Of a stretch of 64,000 bases of DNA, positions 10,201 through 19,004 are shown piece by piece. The notes beneath the pieces were generated by a model. It was given only the letters and a program-made list of their open reading frames with translations. It had not been told where the DNA came from and ran no database searches. The stretch comes from Saccharicrinis sp963677655. GTDB taxonomy: Bacteria > Bacteroidota > Bacteroidia > Bacteroidales > Marinilabiliaceae. Numbering within the stretch: position 1 is the stretch's first letter; each line of letters starts with the position of its first letter. The position numbers and the translations under genes are program-made. Location: assembly GCA_963677655.1 (NCBI GenBank), contig OY782088.1; one strand, 5' to 3'.

Positions 10201-10507
10201 TGATGTACCACGTGTACAGTATAAAGCGGATGTTACAAGTAATGACTATTTCAGTGACCGATACATACAAAATGCTTCATATTTGAAAATTCAAAATGTG
10301 CAATTAGGATATAACTTCCCTGATACTTGGTTTGGTGGAAAAATTAGCAATGTTCGTGCGTATGTTACAGCTCAAAATTTGGCTACTCTAAGTACTTACA
10401 AGGGGTATAACGTAGACTTTGCAGGTGGTACATATACACCAGGATACAACTATTGTTCTTATCCAACACCACGAACTTTTATGTTTGGAGTAAACTTGTC
10501 ATTCTAA
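7259..10507 (+). CDS. SusC-like TonB-dependent outer-membrane receptor (SusC1)
   Basis: This is a 1082-residue outer-membrane importer for oligosaccharides. A signal peptide (MKYIYLILMGLLAFTPATYA) leads into a carboxypeptidase-regulatory-like domain at about 35-115 (GKIVDEAGDPVVGATVVIKG). A TonB-box-like QVVVVGYGTQKKSDLTGSV comes next. The plug shows NPLYVVDGVP and IQVLKDASAAAIYGSRAANG, and the 22-strand barrel ends in FMFGVNLSF. There is no N-terminal STN domain, so it is a plain importer rather than a signal transducer, consistent with HTCS control. An acidic, EF-hand-like DLDGDGEIT lies in the late barrel. It is followed 24 bp later by susD1. Confidence 0.96.
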   Translation: MKYIYLILMGLLAFTPATYADGNGNSDQMSMTQAGDISINGKIVDEAGDPVVGATVVIKGTTNGTITDFDGNFNLLAPSDATLLITFIGYKSIEVNVAGKTEMGNITLISDTKELDQVVVVGYGTQKKSDLTGSVAIVDAEEMKKSSNSNISTMLQGKASGVQITSDGQPGADPAVRIRGIGSFGDTNPLYVVDGVPMGTTIRDFSPNDIETIQVLKDASAAAIYGSRAANGVIIITTKQGKKNSPMKIEYSGYYGVDNVQKGVYDVMNADQYKSFVTMAFGNSEMDVPGGYNSASSSYLWTTDANGNEVATVDTDWFDSVFKTGTRQNHNLNFSGGGENNTYNIGLDYFNQQGTMVGAGPNFERYTARINNTMDVKFVKIKTNFVYSHSDQDKMALSNANEYVEGLYGTQYPVMASALLTPPTIKDYDESTWVLDDKIAGADAFSYDSFGYGTYYDDVHGDLRISNVLLTNSLLERNTKVDRFVGSASTNVNLLDMLGVDSSNNKLSYNLNLSYSNTHVSSFTFVPAFFQSSNVKLLKEDETLTLLDEYTGDALIENTINYNATFGRHNFDVVAGQTFQKVYYKSHTGVGNDFPEPYYLQLSNASEKNSYSYESEHILASLIGRVNYNYDGKYLISATARRDGSSRLSSDDRFEIFPSVSGGWRIEKENFFPVDPSMISLLKLRGSYGELGNENIGEYQYMDTMERGNYTYAFANNVVTGSAVNNFVNNAIRWEKKKTLDFGLDLAMFNGQLEFNFDWYKSTSEDLLYDLTIPSNTGSNNTTITMNAATMVNTGLEFLLSYRNYNHKVKYEISTNVSTFNNEVTKLGVNNEPVTSSMCRTEVGQEVGQFYGYVLEDDTENGNIKNGIAQNQEAIDSRQNSEGLYVTQSGAEAGDLLYKDLDGDGEITAADQKFLGSGLPDVTFGINARVEYKGFDLTVSTFGAAGFQAVDYVDMTLRSSYGATNKDVSLLNAWTSSNTNTDVPRVQYKADVTSNDYFSDRYIQNASYLKIQNVQLGYNFPDTWFGGKISNVRAYVTAQNLATLSTYKGYNVDFAGGTYTPGYNYCSYPTPRTFMFGVNLSF

Positions 10508-10531
10508 AAATAATCTAAATTGAATATCAAA

Positions 10532-12358
10532 ATGAAAAGATTAAATATATTTCTAGTAATATTGGCGCTTATCGGAGGCTTAACAGCTTGCGATGACCAG
10601 CTCGATGTTACCAATCCGAATATTCAAACAACTGAAGAATTCGGGGATTCAGAATCAGAACTGAATGAAGCTGTTATTGCATGTTATAGTCTTAGTCGTT
10701 TAGAAGGTACTAATGCACGTGTGGGTTATGTTATGGATGCACTTCGTGGTGATGAAATATGGAACTCATCTCAACAATGGTATCTTGCTTGTGATAACCT
10801 AAATGGTTTATCTGATTATTTCATGTGTGAATGGCCATGGAGAGATAACTTCTGTGTAGTAAACCGTACAAACTATGTATTGTCTAAAGTAGGTAATGTT
10901 CTTGAAGAGGGATCTGATTCTTACAACGAGATTAAAGGACAAGTTCTTTTCTTAAGAGCACAGGCATATTATAATTTAGCTACATATTATCAAATTTGTC
11001 CGGTCATTACTAATTATGACGCTTATTCTGATTTAGATAATCTGTATGCATCTTGTGCTACTCAAGATGAAGTTTGGGATCAGGTAGAAGCTGACCTTAC
11101 TGAAGCAATGAACCTTTTACCATCGCGTGACAAAGGTGGTGAGTGGGCTCAAGGTCGTGCTACTTGCGGTTCTGCAGCCGGCTATCTGGCTCGTGCATTG
11201 ATGTTCCGTCATAAATTCACAGAAGCTTATACTGTATTAAAAGACATCATTGCAGGAAAGTATGGAACTTATGAACTTATGGCTGATTATGGCGATAACT
11301 TTAGAGAGGGTACAGCTTATGAGAATAACAACGAGAGTCTTTGGGAAGTTCAGTTTATGGATTATGGAACTGGTGGTACTAACGAAGTATGGACTACAGG
11401 TAACCTAAATTCAGATGCAACTCAAGGTCATGCTATTGAAAGTAACTTTGCATCTCAGGATTTTGGTAGTTGGGGTGATGTAGCAGCTTCTGTTTGGTTA
11501 TATAACCTGTTTAAAAAAGAAAAATGTACTGATGGTTTCTTAGATCCTCGTTTATACTGGACTTTAGTTACTTACGAACAAGAATACGATGCTGTTACAG
11601 GTAATTCAACTGCCGCATATCCATCAGGGGACGTACGATCTAATACCGTTTATCAGACTGAACTAAATAAAGATTCATGGATGTATTCAATTCGTTCTAA
11701 CACTTCACAAGGGGGTATTTCTATTGCTAAGTTCACTAATGCCAGAAATAACATTTACTCTAGTTTTGGTACCGGATTAAAATGTGGTGTTAACATTCGC
11801 TTAATGCGTTATAGCGATGTTTTACTTCGTGCAGCAGAGTGTGAAAACGAAATCAACGGTCCTACTCAAACAGCTATCGATTATGTTAATCAGGTTCGCT
11901 CACGTGTGGCACTTCCTGATCTTGAGCTTTCTGATTTCCCTTCTGCTGATGCTCTTTTTGAGCAAATTGCAAATGTTGAACGTCCTAAAGAATTCGGTTG
12001 TGAATACGGTCGTGGTACTGACTTAATTCGTTGGGGATTCTTCTATGATTCTGGTCGTTTACAACAAATAACAGAACATGCTTATTATAAGTTAGCTCCG
12101 ATGATGACTATCGATGATCCGGATAATCCTGGATCAACAAAAGAAGTGGTTTATATAAACACTGAAGAGTTGACTTCTTCAACTGCATCAGGTTCATCTT
12201 ATTCAAGTTATTATAAAGGCCATGAGTATTTCCCTATTTGGCAAACTCATCTTGATAATAACGCTAACCTAACAGGTAACTCGGCAAACAATAGTACCGA
12301 CAACAGTACTGATTTCTTATCAAAGTGGTCTGTACGTCCTGTTTATAGTTTAGATTAA
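10532..12358 (+). CDS. SusD-like surface glycan-binding lipoprotein (SusD1)
   Basis: I place the start at the ATG at 10532. The longer frame would need a TTG at 10520 and adds only four residues. The protein opens with MKRLNIFLVILALIGGLTAC, a good lipobox, then the SusD-type DDQLDVTNPNIQTTEEFG. It has the TPR-rich fold with ARMF/LFLRAQAYYNLATYY and the C-terminal lineup IRLMRYSDVLLRAAECENE, VRSR, RPKEFGCEYGRGTDLIRWG and YFPIWQTHLDNN. At about 608 residues it is of normal size. It pairs with SusC1 as the lid of the importer. A strong terminator-like hairpin follows at once. Confidence 0.95.
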   Translation: MKRLNIFLVILALIGGLTACDDQLDVTNPNIQTTEEFGDSESELNEAVIACYSLSRLEGTNARVGYVMDALRGDEIWNSSQQWYLACDNLNGLSDYFMCEWPWRDNFCVVNRTNYVLSKVGNVLEEGSDSYNEIKGQVLFLRAQAYYNLATYYQICPVITNYDAYSDLDNLYASCATQDEVWDQVEADLTEAMNLLPSRDKGGEWAQGRATCGSAAGYLARALMFRHKFTEAYTVLKDIIAGKYGTYELMADYGDNFREGTAYENNNESLWEVQFMDYGTGGTNEVWTTGNLNSDATQGHAIESNFASQDFGSWGDVAASVWLYNLFKKEKCTDGFLDPRLYWTLVTYEQEYDAVTGNSTAAYPSGDVRSNTVYQTELNKDSWMYSIRSNTSQGGISIAKFTNARNNIYSSFGTGLKCGVNIRLMRYSDVLLRAAECENEINGPTQTAIDYVNQVRSRVALPDLELSDFPSADALFEQIANVERPKEFGCEYGRGTDLIRWGFFYDSGRLQQITEHAYYKLAPMMTIDDPDNPGSTKEVVYINTEELTSSTASGSSYSSYYKGHEYFPIWQTHLDNNANLTGNSANNSTDNSTDFLSKWSVRPVYSLD

Positions 12359-12378
12359 AATTTGTTCTAGAATATTAT

Positions 12379-12428
12379 AAACTTCCTTATCTCATTATTT
12401 GTTATATGTTGATAAGGAAGTTTTTTTA
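12379..12428 (+). terminator. Rho-independent terminator after susD1
   Basis: A perfect 13-bp stem (AAACTTCCTTATC at 12379-12391 with GATAAGGAAGTTT at 12411-12423), a 19-nt loop and a run of T. It separates the lipoprotein-susC-susD transcript from the GH43 gene, which has its own promoter. Confidence 0.85.
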
Positions 12429-12564
12429 TAAAAATACATGAAAGTTTTTAATGCTTTTATTATTCCATAATCATACAAAAGAGAATACATTCCCGAGGTT
12501 AGTTAATCACTTTAATAGATGGAATTTCAGGTATGTACATGATCAATAATACAATTAATATCTA

Positions 12565-12623
12565 TTTTTCCACGAGGAAAATATTATTGTCCACATCCTT
12601 TTTACTTTAATAGATTTTCTTTG
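12565..12623 (+). promoter_or_regulatory. Putative HTCS-controlled promoter of the GH43 gene
   Basis: TTTTTCCACG and ATTGTCCACAT form a direct repeat with CCAC at 12570-12573 and 12591-12594, 21 bp apart. The last C of the proximal copy is followed after 21 bp by TTTCTTTG (12616-12623), one mismatch from TAnnTTTG. The same sequence TTGTCCACAT stands at the same distance from the -7 box of the partial gene on the other strand at 145-205. Confidence 0.55.
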
Positions 12624-12643
12624 TAGAAGAAACTTATAATTAG

Positions 12644-14329
12644 ATGGAAATTATGAAAAAGAAATCGAGTTTGTTTATTCTGTGTTTATTGGCAATTTTG
12701 TTTGGGAGTCCATCTTGTTCTAAGGATGTTGATGATCCAGAAGAAAACAATAATAATACAACCGAGACTGAAGAATTTGAAATACCTGATTACGAGGATG
12801 ACTATTCTGCAATATCATCATGGACATATCGAAGTCAATGGAATCTAGCCAATGTTCACGACCCATCAGTTGCATATTATGATGGATATTACTATATGTA
12901 CGGCACCGATGCATCTTATGGTAATGAAGCAATGGGACATGGTCATTTTCAAGGTAAACGTTCAAAAGACTTAGTAAATTGGGAATGGGTAAGCGGACCT
13001 TTTTATGATCCTCCTACCTGGGTGGCAGACTCACTTAACGCAATCCGTTCTCGCATGAATCTTGATCCCATTGCAGAAGACAACATATCATATGGTTACT
13101 GGGCACCTGTAGTTCGCAAAATTACTGTTGGAGGCCAGGAAAAGCTACGTATGTATTACAGTATTGTGATAGATAACTTCATAAAAACAGGAGCTGTAAA
13201 CATCTCTGCTAACTTTGATGGAAGCTGGACGGAACGTGCTTTTATTGGTATGTGCGAATCAACAGATCCTGCCGGAGCTACATGGGAAGACAAAGGGTTT
13301 GTTACATGTTCGTCATCTGACAGGGGATTGGACTATAGCCGTTCAAGTTATACAGATGATTGGAGTGGCTATTTTTACTACAACGCTATTGATCCTACTT
13401 ATATAGTAACACCTGAAGGAGATCACTACCTGATACACGGTTCATGGCATAGTGGATTCGCGCTGTTGGAGCTTAATGCAACAACAGGTAAACCTGTTAA
13501 CACACTAGGAGAACCTTATGCAAGCAGTGCAAGTGAGCTTCAATCCAGATATGGTGTAAGAATCGGTACTCGCACAGCCTCATCGCGCTGGCAAGGAAGT
13601 GAAGCACCTGAAGTTATATACAAAGATGGTTACTATTATTTGTTTATGGCATACGATGGATTAGATGTACCGTATAACACAAGAGTTGTTAGAAGTGAAA
13701 ACATTGATGGCCCATACTACGATATTACCGGACGTAATTTTACTAATGGGAATGGTGATTGTTATCCAATTGTTACTCATCCATACAAATTTAATCTGAG
13801 TGACGGCTGGGTAGGTATAGCTCATTGTTGTATCTTTCAGGAAGAGGATACTGATGACTGGTTCTACATGTCGCAAGGAAGATTACCTGCAAATGTTGGA
13901 GGAAACGCCTATTCCAATGCCATTATGATGGGACATGTAAGACGTATTGTATGGTGTCCGGCCTCAACAAGTGAACCAAACAACCTTTGGCCAATAGCAT
14001 TACCTGAACGTTATGCAGCTGTGCCTGATTACGGTACTATAACCAAAGACTCTCTTATTGGTACATGGGAACACATAAACCTTGCATACCATTATGGAGT
14101 GCAAGATGCAGCAACATCACTGACTCTTAAAAGCGATGGAACTATATCGGGAGCACTTACTGGTGATTGGAGTTACGATGCTACAACTAAACAACTAACA
14201 TTGGGTGATGTTATTGTTTGCGTTGAACGTGAAGTTGATTGGGAAGCTACTCCTCGCTGTGTAACATTTGTATATGCAGGTACTGAGAAAAATTTAAATG
14301 CCACATACTGGGGCAAAATGAAAAAATAA
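12644..14329 (+). CDS. GH43 endo-alpha-1,5-L-arabinanase, lipoprotein with C-terminal lipocalin-like domain
   Basis: A five-bladed beta-propeller glycosidase of the extracellular arabinanase type. Lipoprotein signal: KKKSSLFILCLLAILFG, then PSCSK; an ATG at 12653 would shorten it by three residues. The catalytic base is Asp73 in NVHDPSVAYYDG. The pKa-tuning Asp is 250 in NAIDPTYIV. The general acid is Glu320 in GSEAPEVIYKDGYYYLF. The last 90 residues (from about GTWEHINLAY) form the small beta-barrel C-terminal domain found on this GH43 arabinanase subgroup. Its own promoter with HTCS-type sites lies upstream. Surface depolymerisation of arabinan feeding SusC1/D1 is inferred. Confidence 0.92.
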   Translation: MEIMKKKSSLFILCLLAILFGSPSCSKDVDDPEENNNNTTETEEFEIPDYEDDYSAISSWTYRSQWNLANVHDPSVAYYDGYYYMYGTDASYGNEAMGHGHFQGKRSKDLVNWEWVSGPFYDPPTWVADSLNAIRSRMNLDPIAEDNISYGYWAPVVRKITVGGQEKLRMYYSIVIDNFIKTGAVNISANFDGSWTERAFIGMCESTDPAGATWEDKGFVTCSSSDRGLDYSRSSYTDDWSGYFYYNAIDPTYIVTPEGDHYLIHGSWHSGFALLELNATTGKPVNTLGEPYASSASELQSRYGVRIGTRTASSRWQGSEAPEVIYKDGYYYLFMAYDGLDVPYNTRVVRSENIDGPYYDITGRNFTNGNGDCYPIVTHPYKFNLSDGWVGIAHCCIFQEEDTDDWFYMSQGRLPANVGGNAYSNAIMMGHVRRIVWCPASTSEPNNLWPIALPERYAAVPDYGTITKDSLIGTWEHINLAYHYGVQDAATSLTLKSDGTISGALTGDWSYDATTKQLTLGDVIVCVEREVDWEATPRCVTFVYAGTEKNLNATYWGKMKK

Positions 14330-14359
14330 GAACGGGATTTTTTAATATTTATGACACAT

Positions 14360-14391
14360 AGAGAGGGTATTCATCTGAGATTATCCTCTCT
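14360..14391. terminator. Hairpin between convergent genes
   Basis: AGAGAGGGTA at 14360-14369 pairs with TATCCTCTCT at 14382-14391 (one G-T pair). It lies between the end of the GH43 gene (plus) and the stop of the 46-codon ORF (minus) and could serve both directions. The T-tract is weak on the plus strand. Confidence 0.55.
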
Positions 14392-14394
14392 TGT

Positions 14395-14535
14395 TTATTC
14401 TGAAATATTTAAACCAGCATTAGTTTCTTCCTGACATAAATCTTTTAACCTTTGCACTTCTTTCCATTCATTTTCATACTCCCAATATTCAGGGTGTTTT
14501 AAAATATATTCTTCTAACAATTTCTTTGCATTCAT
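14395..14535 (-). CDS. Small protein of 46 residues downstream of HTCS2
   Basis: Starting at the ATG whose first base is 14535, the minus strand is open for 46 codons to a TAA at 14395-14397. The product begins MNAKKLLEEYILKHPEYWEY and continues with ENEWKEVQRLKDLCQEE, then ends NAGLNISE. It is strongly acidic/basic, helical in pattern, and rich in Glu, Lys and Tyr/Trp with few odd residues, unlike chance translations in this AT-rich DNA. No signal peptide or transmembrane segment. It starts 101 bp after the HTCS2 stop in the same direction and ends at a hairpin, so it may be the last gene of the HTCS2 transcript. I do not recognise a family. Confidence 0.6.
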   Translation of the reverse strand: MNAKKLLEEYILKHPEYWEYENEWKEVQRLKDLCQEETNAGLNISE

Positions 14536-14636
14536 ATTCTTTGTATTTAATACACAAAGTTAAATCAATGCTTTCATCTCAATATTAAATCTATCCTATA
14601 TTGATATTATATTTTCGTTAGAAGATAAACTCGACA

Positions 14637-17600
14637 CTAATTATTATCAATAAACTGCTCTATATAAGCAGATGGAGAAGTATTAAAAAATTTCTTAAAC
14701 ACCCTTCCAAAATACTTTGGATCATTGAATCCAACCATAAAAGCAACTTCAGATACTTTATGTTTTCTGCTTTTTAGTAAAACCATCGCTTTCTTTAATC
14801 GGTACATATTAACATATTCGGTAGGAGAAACATTAGTCAGTGCCTTTAATTTTTTATATAGCAAGCTTCTGCTTACAAACATCTTCGAAGAAAACTCTTC
14901 AATATCAAAATCAGGATTTGTATAATTATCAGAAATGACCTGATTTAACTTATTCATAAACTCATCATCTAAAGAATTTGTTTTAACATCATCTGGTTCC
15001 TTATCTGGTTCTATTTGCTTATAAATTTTATATAACTTCTTACGATTTTCTATTAAACTATTGATCTTCGCCTGAAGAATACTAAAATTAAATGGCTTTG
15101 ATATATAATCATCTGCTCCATATTCCAATCCCTCAACAAAATCTTCTTCCTGACCTTTAGCTGTTAGCAGTATTACAGGTAAATGACTCGTATGAATATT
15201 ATTCTTTAACTGCTTACACATATCCAGCCCATTTACTTTAGGCATCATAACATCACTAACAACTAAATCAAAATCCTTTTCTAACGCTAGCTTATAACCT
15301 TCTTCTCCATCATTAGCCGTTTCAATAGTATAATTTTCACTCAACGATTCGGCAAGAAATTCTCTTAAATCACTATTGTCATCAACAACTAATATTTGCG
15401 GTTTATTGTTCTTAACCTCTTCCTCTTTGATTAAAATTTCACTATCATTTTCTTTTGCTACCTGTAATAATTCAATACGTTCTTTTAATAATATTTGATC
15501 AGATTTTTCACTTGTCTGAACTTCATGTTCCGGGAAGTCTGATTCTTCAATCGGTAAAATAACTTTAAACGAACTTCCTTTATTTTCTTCACTATCCAAA
15601 CTAACAGAACCATTTAGCACTTCAATCATTTGTTTGGTCAATGCCAGTCCAATACCTGTTCCATAAGATGTTTTCCCTTGATTTGAAGTATCTCTAAAAA
15701 ATCGATCAAATACTTTCTCCTGATTTTCCTTCTTTATTCCGATTCCACTATCCTGAATATTAATCAATAATTGAGACTTGTTATTTTCACCTTTGATTTT
15801 TGAAACCCAAATAGAAACACTTCCTCCTTCATCAGTATATTTAATTGCATTTGATATCAGATTAAAGAGTATATTCTCAAGTTTACTTTTATCAAACCAA
15901 GTATCTTCAAGACTAAAATCTACAGAAACATTAAATTTAATTTGTTTTGATTCTGCCAGTTCTCTAAACGATTCGGCTATTTCTGAAATAAAATCACCAA
16001 CATTACCATTCGTTAAGGTTACTTTTATTTTTCCTGCTTCGTACTTTCTAAAAGAAGTAATTTCATTAGTAAGCAATAATAATCGTTCTGCATTCCTTTT
16101 TATATACTTTACCGCATTAATAACATTCTCTTTAGTGAATGAAAAATTTTCACTTAAAAGCCTTTCAATAGGAGATATAATAAGTGTTAATGGTGTTCTG
16201 AACTCATGAGATATATTAGTAAAGAATTGCATCCTCATTTGATGAATTGATTCAATCTCTTTATTTAAATTAATCAACTGATCTCTTTGTGAAATAATTT
16301 CACCATTTTGATGTTCTAGTTGAGTTTTTTGAATTTCCAGCTGAGCCTTTTGCTCTTCAATCTCCTCTTGTCTTGCTGCTAATTGTTTATTATTAGCTCG
16401 TAGGGTAACCGCATTTTTTTCTAATTGATCATTTTTCTCCTTGATTTCAAGAGTTCTTTTCTTAACAATTTGTTCTAACCTTTTCTTTTGTTGTGAAATT
16501 CTAAATGAGCGATACCTTATATATACAGATATTAATACAGCGAATACTATAATCAACAAAAACTGAAACCACTTCGTTTTCCAAATAGGAGGTTCAATTC
16601 GAATAAGCACTTCTGTAGGGCTATCAATCCATTGTCCATCCAAATCGGTAGACTTAACTTTGAATAAATAATCACCTCCATTAAGATTCGTATATGAAGC
16701 AGTTCTTCTTTCAGCATCAACATAAACCCAATCTTTATCGACTCCCTCTAATAAATAGGCATATTTAATTTTTGAAGACAAGTAATATGGCAAAGCAGAA
16801 AATTCAATACTAAAAACATTATCCTTAAAGGATAAATTAATGGTATCTATATCAAAAGCCGATTTTTTCAATGGTATTAATCCATGCAATTTATCACCTG
16901 CCAAAACATCTGAATTATAAACCTTTAACTTAGTAATATAAGTTTTTGATTCATATGGATAATTTTCTATACTATCAGGATGGAAGTAATTTAAACCGTT
17001 AAGCCCCCCAAAGAATAAGTAATCATTTTTTGCTTTAAAACCTGCCGACCAATAATACTGATCATTCCTAAGTCCATCTTTTCTAAAATAATTGATAAAC
17101 TTCAAAGAATCTTGAATAAATTTTGAAAGCCCGTTCTCGGTAGTTATCCACAAATCATTATTCTTATCAGAGATTATTTTATAAACAACATTATTTGCCA
17201 GACCATCTTTTTCTGTAAAATTTTCAAAAGTAAAAGTACCATTGGCGTTTGGAATAGCCTTTGCAATTCCTTTTCCATATGTTCCAACCCAGATATTGCC
17301 CTTGCTGTCTAAATCAATACATGAAGTATAATTATTTGGTAAAGTTCCTAACTCATTTGATTCTTTAAACACAATAATATCATATATACTTAAATCAATT
17401 TCTTTTCGGTAATTAATTAAATCAGATTTAAACCTATATAATCCATCTGTTGTACCAACCCATAAGTATCCTTCATTATCTTCTTTTATACTACCAACCT
17501 GCCAGGCTAAATCTTTGGTTCTACATGTTAATTCAATAGGAATAAAAATATCCCTTTGAGGATTATAAATTGCTAAACCTCCTCTTGTTCCAACAACTAA

Positions 17601-19004
17601 AGTTCCATTATTACATTCATATATACATGCAACATTTTCGTTTGGCAGGCCTTTATCATCAAGATAGTTAACAAACTTCTTATCATTTTCGTTTATTAAG
17701 CGCTGAACTCCCATACCCCAAGTTCCAATCCATAAGTTCCCATTATCATTCTCCAAAATTGATGTTACAAAATTGCTTTGTATTGAATTCACATCATTGA
17801 GTTCTGTTTTATAACTGACAACTTTATTTTTCCTTTCATCATATTGTATAAGACCTTCACCTGCTGTTCCTATCCACAATTTATGATTATTGAAATATAT
17901 GGAGTTAATAATATTATGATTAAAGTTCTTAAACCTATTCTCATCAGGTAAAGCATTAAATTTCTTTGTGAAAGTATAAAAATGAACTAACCCTGTTTTT
18001 TCAGTTCCAACCCATACATTACCAATTTCATCTGTATAAATAGAGCTTATAAAAACATCATGATCCTTATTTAATGTTGAAGGAAACAATTCTACCTCCT
18101 GGAAATTATCCTTTTTATCATCATAAATACACAAACCACCTAAAGTACCAACGATAACCTCACCTTGAGCACTTTTACCAAAACAGGTTACATCCATATG
18201 AGGTATTGATGTTGGATCTCCTGGATCATATATATAGTTTCTGACTGTACTTGTTTCTTTATTTACTACGTATATTCCATTTGATGTTCCTGCCCAAATT
18301 TCATTACCCCTATCAAAAAGTGCTTGAATATTTATATTATTAAAAACACTATCATCTGTAATAATTTTATCAAAATTATTTGCTGCTTTATTATAAAGGT
18401 ATATTCCTTTACTTGTTCCAATATAAACAACCTCATCATTACCTATTTCAACAAATGAAGGTTGTAGAGTCAGATTATCTTTAAAATAATGGTTCCTGAT
18501 CCTTATCTTTGTAATTTTATCACTATTACTCAACTCAAATACACCTTTGCTTTGAGAAACAATCCAAACCGAATTATCAGTTATTGCCAGGTGGGAAATT
18601 TTTGAGTTAAATAACTCTTTTACATTTTGATCAAATATAACTTCGAACTGATTTGTTAACGTATTGAATATTTGTATCCCTTTTGGTGTATTTATCCACA
18701 GCAAGTGATTTTTCCCTGATTTAACATCTAAAATTCTATCATCTTTTAATGTTCCTGATTCTTTAGAGGTTGTATAATAAACAAAATCATATCCATCATA
18801 CCTACATAATCCATTATCCGTTCCAAACCACATAAATCCATAAAAATCCTTCTCAATACATTGTACTGTATTTTGAGGTAAACCGTTAGAAACTGTTATA
18901 TATTCTAATGTAGCAGGGCTAAAATTCATAGCAGATACACGCGCTGCAGCTATTAATAACAGAAATAATAAACGAAAAATAGATCTAATATATTTTGGCA
19001 ACAT
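14637..19004 (-). CDS. Hybrid two-component system sensor/regulator (HTCS2), arabinan PUL 2
   Basis: A 1455-residue paralogue of HTCS1 with the same order of parts. A signal segment (about 1-25) is followed by two Reg_prop propellers (repeats such as LWIGTAGEGLIQY and VWVGTYGKGIAKA). Then come Y_Y_Y (YLLEGVDKDWVYV onward), a transmembrane helix near residue 815-835 and a coiled coil slightly longer than in HTCS1. HisKA has His933 in ISHEFRTPL; HATPase has NLISNAIKYTDEGG and GTGIGLALTKQM. The receiver has Asp1251 in SDVMMPK, and the AraC domain is C-terminal. All phosphorelay residues are present. It is divergent from susC2 (19679), its likely main target. The sensor half differs more from HTCS1 than the kinase and DNA-binding halves do, suggesting a different arabino-oligosaccharide ligand. 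Confidence 0.95.
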   Translation of the reverse strand: MLPKYIRSIFRLLFLLLIAAARVSAMNFSPATLEYITVSNGLPQNTVQCIEKDFYGFMWFGTDNGLCRYDGYDFVYYTTSKESGTLKDDRILDVKSGKNHLLWINTPKGIQIFNTLTNQFEVIFDQNVKELFNSKISHLAITDNSVWIVSQSKGVFELSNSDKITKIRIRNHYFKDNLTLQPSFVEIGNDEVVYIGTSKGIYLYNKAANNFDKIITDDSVFNNINIQALFDRGNEIWAGTSNGIYVVNKETSTVRNYIYDPGDPTSIPHMDVTCFGKSAQGEVIVGTLGGLCIYDDKKDNFQEVELFPSTLNKDHDVFISSIYTDEIGNVWVGTEKTGLVHFYTFTKKFNALPDENRFKNFNHNIINSIYFNNHKLWIGTAGEGLIQYDERKNKVVSYKTELNDVNSIQSNFVTSILENDNGNLWIGTWGMGVQRLINENDKKFVNYLDDKGLPNENVACIYECNNGTLVVGTRGGLAIYNPQRDIFIPIELTCRTKDLAWQVGSIKEDNEGYLWVGTTDGLYRFKSDLINYRKEIDLSIYDIIVFKESNELGTLPNNYTSCIDLDSKGNIWVGTYGKGIAKAIPNANGTFTFENFTEKDGLANNVVYKIISDKNNDLWITTENGLSKFIQDSLKFINYFRKDGLRNDQYYWSAGFKAKNDYLFFGGLNGLNYFHPDSIENYPYESKTYITKLKVYNSDVLAGDKLHGLIPLKKSAFDIDTINLSFKDNVFSIEFSALPYYLSSKIKYAYLLEGVDKDWVYVDAERRTASYTNLNGGDYLFKVKSTDLDGQWIDSPTEVLIRIEPPIWKTKWFQFLLIIVFAVLISVYIRYRSFRISQQKKRLEQIVKKRTLEIKEKNDQLEKNAVTLRANNKQLAARQEEIEEQKAQLEIQKTQLEHQNGEIISQRDQLINLNKEIESIHQMRMQFFTNISHEFRTPLTLIISPIERLLSENFSFTKENVINAVKYIKRNAERLLLLTNEITSFRKYEAGKIKVTLTNGNVGDFISEIAESFRELAESKQIKFNVSVDFSLEDTWFDKSKLENILFNLISNAIKYTDEGGSVSIWVSKIKGENNKSQLLINIQDSGIGIKKENQEKVFDRFFRDTSNQGKTSYGTGIGLALTKQMIEVLNGSVSLDSEENKGSSFKVILPIEESDFPEHEVQTSEKSDQILLKERIELLQVAKENDSEILIKEEEVKNNKPQILVVDDNSDLREFLAESLSENYTIETANDGEEGYKLALEKDFDLVVSDVMMPKVNGLDMCKQLKNNIHTSHLPVILLTAKGQEEDFVEGLEYGADDYISKPFNFSILQAKINSLIENRKKLYKIYKQIEPDKEPDDVKTNSLDDEFMNKLNQVISDNYTNPDFDIEEFSSKMFVSRSLLYKKLKALTNVSPTEYVNMYRLKKAMVLLKSRKHKVSEVAFMVGFNDPKYFGRVFKKFFNTSPSAYIEQFIDNN

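Noticed and set aside
12653..14329. Riboswitch or leader RNA control of the PULs
   Set aside because: No leader resembled a known metabolite-sensing RNA. The structures seen are simple hairpins.
15778..16209. 143-codon frame on the plus strand inside HTCS2
   Set aside because: Antisense shadow of the kinase domain. The codon pattern belongs to HTCS2 on the other strand.
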